Shown piece after piece: positions 7,434 through 12,416 of a stretch of DNA of 12,416 nucleotides. The notes under the pieces are model-generated. The model was given only the letters and a program-made list of their open reading frames with translations, made no database searches and had not been told where the DNA came from. The stretch's first letter is position 1. Each line of letters opens with the position of its first letter. The DNA is from DATKCJ01 sp035513275 (GTDB taxonomy: Bacteria > Verrucomicrobiota > Verrucomicrobiia > Opitutales > Opitutaceae), in NCBI GenBank assembly GCA_035513275.1, contig DATKCJ010000409.1, positions 1 through 12,416 on the forward strand, given 5' to 3'. The translations under genes and the position numbers were made by a program.

Positions 7434-8450
7434 TCAAGGTCCTGGCGAATCATCTATCGACTGGCCGCCGGCGTTCACTTCTTTCCATCGAAGTGTCGTG
7501 ATTTGGACTCCAGAGTAGTCCGGGGCGACCGCAGCCACGAACCACTGGCCGTCGTGTTGAAAGACTTCGGGCGCGGCGATAGGAAGCAGGCACATGATCT
7601 TTTCCGGGTCGCGCCCAAAGTCGAAATCCAGAGGATCGCTGCTTCGCACCACCGTCGTCTGTGAGTTCCTGCCGTAGCGCTGGGTGAGAAAGAGGTAATA
7701 CTCGCCCGGCACCGGCTCCACGACGAAGGGACACTCCGCGGCAAACTTCACGCTGTAGGGATCGGCGCCGCCCGGTGCGACAATCCTGCCTTCACTCCAA
7801 TTGACCAAGTCCGAAGAGGTCCTGACAAACACGGACCCGACATCACCAGGATGGGCCGTGTAGTAGCAATGCCACAGCCCGCCGATCTGGATCAGCATCG
7901 GATCGCGGGCGTTCGCAGCCGGCCCTTCGTCGAACAGCGCCGGCACTCCGCCGGAGTTCAAAAGACGGGTGAACGACTTGCCGTCGGTTCCTGCCTGGGC
8001 GCAGATGTTCACCCAGTCGCCGTAGAACATTCGAAATTCGCCGCCTTCGCGGATGACATACGGGGCCTGCATGCCCCCGGGCGTCTCCCCAAGCGTGGGA
8101 TCCGCGCGCATCGCGACGCCTTTCGATTCGTATTCCGAAACGACCGACCGTCCCTCCCATCGGTGAAAGAGGCGCGATTTCCCGGGCTCGGCAGTTTTCC
8201 GGACACATGCCCAGATCTGCCATGTGGAATCGGCCGCCTGCCAGATGGCAAAGTCTACGACCTCCTGCGATGCGCCAGCGAGTTCGCCAAGCTCCGGGTT
8301 CTTGGCAACAAGCGTCCACGATTCGTCGAGCACGGGTATGAGGCTGGCGGCTTGGCGTGCCGGGTGCATCGAGGGCACTTCAGCGAGAAGAGTTCCCGCA
8401 GAGATGAGAGCCGATGCGATTCCGAGCGTTATCTGAAGTGTGTGCTGCAT
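7434..8450 (-). CDS. Secreted five-bladed beta-propeller glycosidase, GH43/GH32-like
   Basis: A 338-residue protein with a signal peptide (MQHTLQITLGIASALISAGT, cleavage near LLA-E at 23/24). The remainder has beta-propeller blade repeats typical of the GH43/GH32/GH68 and related clans: MQAPYVIREGGEFRMFYG (127-144), ARDPMLIQIGGLWHCYYT (181-198), ECPFVVEPVPGEYYLFLTQ (239-257), and IAAPEVFQHDGQWFVAAV (291-308). D183 in the RDP motif and E239 in AECP are the likely catalytic or transition-state residues by analogy. Such enzymes release arabinose, xylose, galactose or fructose; the sugar here is not readable, and no subfamily is claimed. The start is taken from the signal peptide, since no Shine-Dalgarno sequence precedes ATG 8450. 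It lies 80 bp after the receptor gene, behind a hairpin, and is likely co-transcribed with it at reduced level. Confidence 0.8.
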   Translation of the reverse strand: MQHTLQITLGIASALISAGTLLAEVPSMHPARQAASLIPVLDESWTLVAKNPELGELAGASQEVVDFAIWQAADSTWQIWACVRKTAEPGKSRLFHRWEGRSVVSEYESKGVAMRADPTLGETPGGMQAPYVIREGGEFRMFYGDWVNICAQAGTDGKSFTRLLNSGGVPALFDEGPAANARDPMLIQIGGLWHCYYTAHPGDVGSVFVRTSSDLVNWSEGRIVAPGGADPYSVKFAAECPFVVEPVPGEYYLFLTQRYGRNSQTTVVRSSDPLDFDFGRDPEKIMCLLPIAAPEVFQHDGQWFVAAVAPDYSGVQITTLRWKEVNAGGQSIDDSPGP

Positions 8451-8470
8451 GGATCTGTGCGGATCGTCGT

Positions 8471-8509
8471 CAACGAAAGAGGCGCGGATCAGATCCGCGC
8501 CTCTCGTTG
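8471..8509 (-). terminator. Strong hairpin after the receptor gene (terminator or attenuator)
   Basis: The arms CAACGA(AA)GAGGCGCGGATC and GATCCGCGCCTCTCGTTG pair over 18 bp with a 2-nt bulge and a tiny central loop. The stem lies 22 bp after the receptor stop. Read on the minus strand, the GC-rich core is followed by CTCTTTCGTT, a poor U tract. It should protect or partly terminate the receptor transcript while allowing some read-through into the beta-propeller gene. Confidence 0.65.
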
Positions 8510-8530
8510 ATTCCCGAATCTACCCCAAGA

Positions 8531-11500
8531 TCAGAAACTCAAGGTGGCGCTTGCCGTGAAGGTTCGCGGCAACTGGTGGTAGTAGAACTTGCTGATCGTC
8601 TGTGTCTGCGCGTTGTAGCTCGAGGTGAGGACCTGGAGGTCGTCGTTGTCGAGCAGGTTGTTGATGTTGAGCTGAAGCTTGAGGTTCGTGTTGCCGCGCA
8701 GCTTCATCTCATAGGCGAGCATTGCGTTCACCTGGTAGTAGATGTGCCCGGTGAATTCCTCGACGGTCGGATCAGCCTCCGTCGGTGTCTTGAGGCCGAT
8801 GATCTGCTTGCCGCGGTAGTTCACGCCGCCACCGACCGTCAGGCCTTTCAGGAACGAATTGCTGAAGCGATAGGATGTGAAAAGATTGGCATTCCACGGG
8901 CGGATGCCGATCAACGACGATCCTTCGTTCGCTTTGACAAAGGGCAGCGATACGTTCTCCAACTCCCAGATCAATGCGCCCACCGTGCTCGTTCCACCCG
9001 CGTTGATCAGGTTGCCCGGAGCGCGGCCAAGATCGTAGTTCAACGAGGAATAGCCCGCCCACTCGGCCTTGTGCTTCTCGAGGTAGGCTTGGAGGTTGGC
9101 GCCGAGCTCTGAAACTATGTTGTCCGCCTTGCTGATATTGAACGACACGCGCCACTCCTTCGTCGGGTTTGCGGTGATCTCCAGCTCCCAACCGGTCGAC
9201 TCTTGCGTGCGGGTTTCATTGCCTCCGACACGGTGCCCATTCGGGTTGTCGACGTCGGTCTGGGCGGTGACCGGCCCGCCGTTCTGGATCGTCGTCCAGA
9301 TGGCGTTGATGTAGGTGACCACATTGTTCGATCCAACTCCGGACGAGACATTCCTCTGGTCGACGTTGAATCGAGTGATCGTGGCGTTGATGCGACCATC
9401 GCTTGTCTGCATCTTGATTCCATAGTCCATGCCGACTGCCTTCAGCGGTCCGATCTCGAGGGACTGTCGCACCTCGAAGTCCTCAAACCTCAACGCCGCG
9501 CCCTGGTCCTGGAAGTTGGTCGACCTGTTGGCGAAGACACTCAGCCACTCAAATCCCTTGAACGGAATGTGGTAGACGCCTCCAATTGAAAACGTGTTTC
9601 CATACTCGTCCACTGAGCGTGTCGTGCCGCGTGTGACAGAATGGATGATGAATGTCGCAGGGTCGCGATTGAGCGGACCATTGTTCGCATTCGTGTTCAC
9701 GAAATCATTGTAGGCATAGATGTGATCGCGGCGGCCGCCGATCGTCGTGAACAAAGTGTCGTTGAAGAAACCGCTATGGGCGGCTACCGCGATGGCGTCG
9801 TTTGTGCGACGTGAGCCATTCCATCCACTCCTGTAGAAACCAGGCGTGTAATACTCCTGTTGATAAGCGGGCTGGCCGGCAACCACGCTGCCGACACCGT
9901 AGATGGTCCGGTTTGGCAGCGGGTCCAGCCACGGATCGGGAAGACCGCGCTCCGCCTCGTTGGCACTTTGCAGGTTCACATGGCGGTAGAAGTTCGGGAC
10001 GTTTGTCGTGACATTCTGCGAGAGCCGCCCCGGATCAAGGTTTCCGATGGCGAAGCTTTGTGATTCCCTATCGATCTCCGAGCGGGATGCAAATGCGAGC
10101 AGATGGTGATCGCCGAACTTGCCGGCATCGAGATGGTAGCTCGCGCTCACGCGCGCATCGTCATAGGTATCGTCTGAATTCGAATACGACTGCCTGTATC
10201 CGACGATCACCTCTCCCGCATTGGGATTCGGAACCAGGCCGCCGCCGACCGGGTTCGCCTCCACGGTGCCTGTGAGCAGGTTGGTGTAGCTCGACCCGAA
10301 GTTGAGGGCGCCACGTCCTTGTCCGGTGGTGATGGGATTTCCGAGGCTTGCCGCGTAACGATAATCATTCCGGAACGTCGGAAGGTAGGAGGTGGCATCC
10401 TTCCCGAGGCGGATCTGGCTGAATCCAAGCGTGGTCCGGTTCAGCGCCTCGCGGCGGGTGCGATTGACCACCGCCTCGACCGTGAGATTCCTGCCGATGC
10501 GTTGTTCGATTGCCGCCGAGATGACCTGGTAGTCGATCTCAACGAACTGGCCCGGGCCCGAGATGTTGCTCGTGCGCGGATACTCAGTCTCATCGAGAAC
10601 CGGAAACGGAGTGTCGAACCCGGAGACGTTGGCGGGACCGTTCGAGATGCGGTAGTAGCGGGCGCCGCGGGGACTTCCCATTCCCCCACCGTAGGAGGAA
10701 TCGCCACCGGTGTAGAGGGTGAGCCCGGCGAGAGGACCGTCCATGAACGTGCCGTAGTTTCCGAGCTGGGCGGTCTTGAACTCGCCACGGCCGGTCACGT
10801 CGATGGGTGAAGTTAGGCCGTTGTTGACGCCACCGAGGTTCGAGGTGTTCAGCGCCTGACTGTAGTTCTGGTCGAGCGCAACGAGCGGCGGGATGGTGGT
10901 GCCTCGGTTGCTGTTGTTCGTTCCGCTCGCAAGGAAGCCCGCGGGCGATTGCGGCGTGCCGAACGCGAACATCGGGGCCCCGACATCCTCCCAGTGGGAG
11001 TAGTCGTCAACGGCGTTCCACGGGCGCACACGATTCTGATGGAGGAATCCCTTTTCGAAATTCACCCGGAGTGTTGTTGTATCTGTTGGCTTCCAAGTGA
11101 GCGCAGCAGCACCGCGCCTCTGGTCGTCTGACTCGAAGTCATGGTATCCGTCGGACTCCTGCCACATCAGGTTTACGCGCGCTGCGAGTTTGTCGTCCAC
11201 GAGCACGTGGTTAACATCGAGATGTGCGCGCTGCCTGTTGAAGCTTCCCACCAAACCGGTGAACGATCCAAAACTGCGATCGAGGCGAGCCCGCTTTGGT
11301 GTGGAGTTCACAACACCGCTAGGACCGCCGATGCCGAAGAGAAGCGAGTTCGGGCCGCGTGCCACGTCGATGCGGTCGATGTTGTAGGTGTCACCATCCA
11401 ACGGAGTGACAAAGTAGTCGCGTGTCTGCGTGGCCGAGCGGTAGCCGCGCACTTGGAAGTTGTAATCGTTTCCGATAAGAGTGTTTCCGGTATCAGACCG

Positions 11501-11866
11501 GGCAGTTGTGGCGCCGCCTTGAATATCGAAGCCACCGTTCACGGAATACGCCATCGCGCTCTGCACGTTCAACGCACCGATGTCGTCGAGGAAATCCTTC
11601 GTCATGACGGAGATCGCCGCAGGCGTGTTGAGTAGCGACGTGTTCAGGCGGCTGCCCGCGAGCGTGTTCGTCGCGACGTAGCCGCTGTCCTGCTCCGATG
11701 TCACTTCGAATGGAGACAAGACGACGACGTCGTCGTCTTCCGACGATGAAGTCGCAGAGGGTGCCTCCTGGGCATGGGTAGGATGCGAGAGCGATCCTAA
11801 CAAGAAAGCGCACCCGATGAGAGTGGCACGCGGGACGCAAAAGAAAGAGCGTCGGTGAGTTTGCAT
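8531..11866 (-). CDS. TonB-dependent outer-membrane receptor, Opitutaceae type
   Basis: A 1111-residue receptor that should import glycan fragments into the periplasm using TonB/ExbBD energy. The signal peptide covers about residues 1-32 (basic MQTHRRSFF, hydrophobic LIGCAFLLG, cleavage near THA-QE). An acidic serine-rich stretch leads to a TonB-box-like VVVLSPFEVT (47-56). The plug domain follows (from about 79, TPAAISVMTKDFLDDIGALN, with RIDVARGPNSLLFG further on), then a long beta-barrel ending ATLSF, with the terminal Phe used by the outer-membrane assembly machinery. Length and motifs match large Opitutaceae receptors; no N-terminal anti-sigma-interacting secretin domain is present. ATG 11866 is chosen because it begins the signal peptide. 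The frame is open another 90 codons upstream, without a recognisable domain. No Shine-Dalgarno is visible. It heads the minus-strand glycan cluster. Confidence 0.93.
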   Translation of the reverse strand: MQTHRRSFFCVPRATLIGCAFLLGSLSHPTHAQEAPSATSSSEDDDVVVLSPFEVTSEQDSGYVATNTLAGSRLNTSLLNTPAAISVMTKDFLDDIGALNVQSAMAYSVNGGFDIQGGATTARSDTGNTLIGNDYNFQVRGYRSATQTRDYFVTPLDGDTYNIDRIDVARGPNSLLFGIGGPSGVVNSTPKRARLDRSFGSFTGLVGSFNRQRAHLDVNHVLVDDKLAARVNLMWQESDGYHDFESDDQRRGAAALTWKPTDTTTLRVNFEKGFLHQNRVRPWNAVDDYSHWEDVGAPMFAFGTPQSPAGFLASGTNNSNRGTTIPPLVALDQNYSQALNTSNLGGVNNGLTSPIDVTGRGEFKTAQLGNYGTFMDGPLAGLTLYTGGDSSYGGGMGSPRGARYYRISNGPANVSGFDTPFPVLDETEYPRTSNISGPGQFVEIDYQVISAAIEQRIGRNLTVEAVVNRTRREALNRTTLGFSQIRLGKDATSYLPTFRNDYRYAASLGNPITTGQGRGALNFGSSYTNLLTGTVEANPVGGGLVPNPNAGEVIVGYRQSYSNSDDTYDDARVSASYHLDAGKFGDHHLLAFASRSEIDRESQSFAIGNLDPGRLSQNVTTNVPNFYRHVNLQSANEAERGLPDPWLDPLPNRTIYGVGSVVAGQPAYQQEYYTPGFYRSGWNGSRRTNDAIAVAAHSGFFNDTLFTTIGGRRDHIYAYNDFVNTNANNGPLNRDPATFIIHSVTRGTTRSVDEYGNTFSIGGVYHIPFKGFEWLSVFANRSTNFQDQGAALRFEDFEVRQSLEIGPLKAVGMDYGIKMQTSDGRINATITRFNVDQRNVSSGVGSNNVVTYINAIWTTIQNGGPVTAQTDVDNPNGHRVGGNETRTQESTGWELEITANPTKEWRVSFNISKADNIVSELGANLQAYLEKHKAEWAGYSSLNYDLGRAPGNLINAGGTSTVGALIWELENVSLPFVKANEGSSLIGIRPWNANLFTSYRFSNSFLKGLTVGGGVNYRGKQIIGLKTPTEADPTVEEFTGHIYYQVNAMLAYEMKLRGNTNLKLQLNINNLLDNDDLQVLTSSYNAQTQTISKFYYHQLPRTFTASATLSF

Positions 11867-11893
11867 GGCGGTATGTTGGGTTGTAGCAGGGGT

Positions 11894-11911
11894 CACCGGT
11901 CGGGACCGGTG
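11894..11911 (-). promoter_or_regulatory. Inverted repeat in the receptor leader
   Basis: CACCGGTC-GG-GACCGGTG is a perfect 8-bp inverted repeat 27 bp upstream of the receptor ATG. Extended on the left it reads GGTCACC, the same arm as the candidate operators. It could be an operator close to the start or an RNA stem affecting translation; the sequence does not decide between them. Confidence 0.35.
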
Positions 11912-11985
11912 TAAGTTCGTCCAAGAAACGGGAACGACGATGGATAGAACATTCCGACGGCATTCACTCGCAACGCGTCCATCTG

Positions 11986-11997
11986 TCACCTCGGTGA
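11986..11997. promoter_or_regulatory. Candidate operator TCACCTCGGTGA
   Basis: A perfect TCACC-NN-GGTGA inverted repeat, part of the 14-bp palindrome GTCACC-TC-GGTGAC. It lies 119 bp upstream of the receptor ATG, in a typical promoter or operator position. It matches the arm sequence and spacing of the site at 415-426 exactly. The cognate regulator is not in the window. Confidence 0.45.
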
Positions 11998-12208
11998 CCG
12001 TCGCATTCGCGATGTCAGCCTGGTCTTCGCAAATGCAATCCTCCGAAAACTTTGACGTCAGGCGGTTGCCGCTTCCAGCAAACTCCGCGACCGGGGGTGC
12101 CAGTTCCTCTCGCGCGACATGCGTATCCACTAACAAATGGCGGCGAGAGCGGATTGCCGGGAACGCAGCGGCACCCGCTTCCCGCCCAAACTTCGGAGCG
12201 GCGATCGG

Positions 12209-12220
12209 TCAACGAAGTGA
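12209..12220. promoter_or_regulatory. Candidate operator variant TCAACGAAGTGA
   Basis: This degenerate copy lies within the perfect 5-bp-arm repeat GGTCA-ACGAAG-TGACC. It differs by one base from the site at 1517-1528 (TCACCGAAGTGA), including the shared GG on its left. It lies about 340 bp before the receptor ATG and could serve as an auxiliary site or the operator of a gene beyond the right edge. Confidence 0.3.
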
Positions 12221-12416
12221 CCTACGGTTCCGTCGTGACACCAATGGCAGAAACCAACGATTTCCACTCGCGCATGCCGTCGTTTCGGACCGTGGCACAT
12301 CCGATCCTTGGTCGAACAGGCGCGATTGCCGGATCGGACTTCGTTCAACCTTACCCCCAGCATGAATTGTGACCTCACAGGCCACTGGGGCATCGAAATG
12401 ACGCGCGACGGGGGCA

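Larger units (their letters stand above)
11867..12416. other. Non-coding region upstream of the receptor gene
   Basis: About 550 bp with no gene I can support on either strand. It holds two operator-like palindromes (11986-11997 and 12209-12220), a compact GC-rich inverted repeat near the receptor start (11894-11911), TGACGTCA at 12053-12060, and TGTGA-CC-TCACA at 12368-12379. An ATG at 12398 on the plus strand (MTRDGG...) could be the start of a divergent gene leaving the window, but six codons are too few to judge. The promoter of the receptor cluster is expected here; no convincing -35/-10 pair was identified. Confidence 0.5.

Noticed and set aside
11867..12136. In-frame 90-codon N-terminal extension of the TonB-dependent receptor
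   Set aside because: It starts only at a TTG and would bury the clear signal peptide beginning MQTHRRSFF. It shows no secretin/TonB N-terminal domain and runs through operator-like palindromes.
12130..12393. An 87-codon minus-strand frame near the right edge
   Set aside because: It has no recognisable domain and lies in a region rich in palindromes; there is no support beyond being open.

Overview
The window looks like chromosomal DNA of a GC-rich member of the Verrucomicrobiota, most likely the Opitutaceae. The main evidence is the 1111-residue TonB-dependent receptor. Its mature N-terminus (DDDVVVLSPFEVTSEQDSGY followed by VATNTLAGSRLNT) is the signature I associate with the expanded receptor families of Opitutus relatives. 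No SusD homologue accompanies it, as expected outside the Bacteroidota. No RNA gene, mobile element, CRISPR array or phage gene was seen.

Layout from left to right. (1) 1-316, minus: the N-terminal part of a CobW/COG0523-like P-loop GTPase, cut by the window edge. (2) 469-1365, minus: a sugar phosphate isomerase/epimerase of the xylose-isomerase-like TIM-barrel type. (3) 1711-3702, plus: a cytoplasmic GH36-type alpha-galactosidase, divergent from the isomerase across a 345-bp spacer. (4) 3772-6405, minus: a secreted GH30-like glycosidase fused in one frame to about eleven ankyrin repeats, convergent with the GH36 gene. (5) 6431-7195, minus: a secreted DUF1080 (3-keto-disaccharide hydrolase/GH16-like) protein. 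(6) 7434-8450, minus: a secreted five-bladed beta-propeller glycosidase of the GH43/GH32-like type. (7) 8531-11866, minus: the TonB-dependent receptor. (8) 11867-12416: about 550 bp with no recognised gene, holding the probable promoter region of the receptor cluster.

Together, genes 4 to 7 read as a glycan-uptake and degradation cluster. The receptor imports oligosaccharides across the outer membrane, and three exported proteins trim the glycan or its fragments. GH36 and the isomerase, in the neighbouring divergent pair, would act in the cytoplasm. The substrate cannot be read from sequence. GH30, GH43-like and GH36 together would fit a galactose- or arabinose-decorated plant or algal polysaccharide, but this is inference.

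Two points stand out. The first is the GH30-ankyrin fusion with a signal peptide, an unusual architecture. The second is a recurrent 12-bp inverted repeat, TCACC-NN-GGTGA and variants, found in three of the non-coding spacers (before the CobW gene, in the isomerase/GH36 divergent spacer, and twice upstream of the receptor). It is a candidate operator linking these transcription units.
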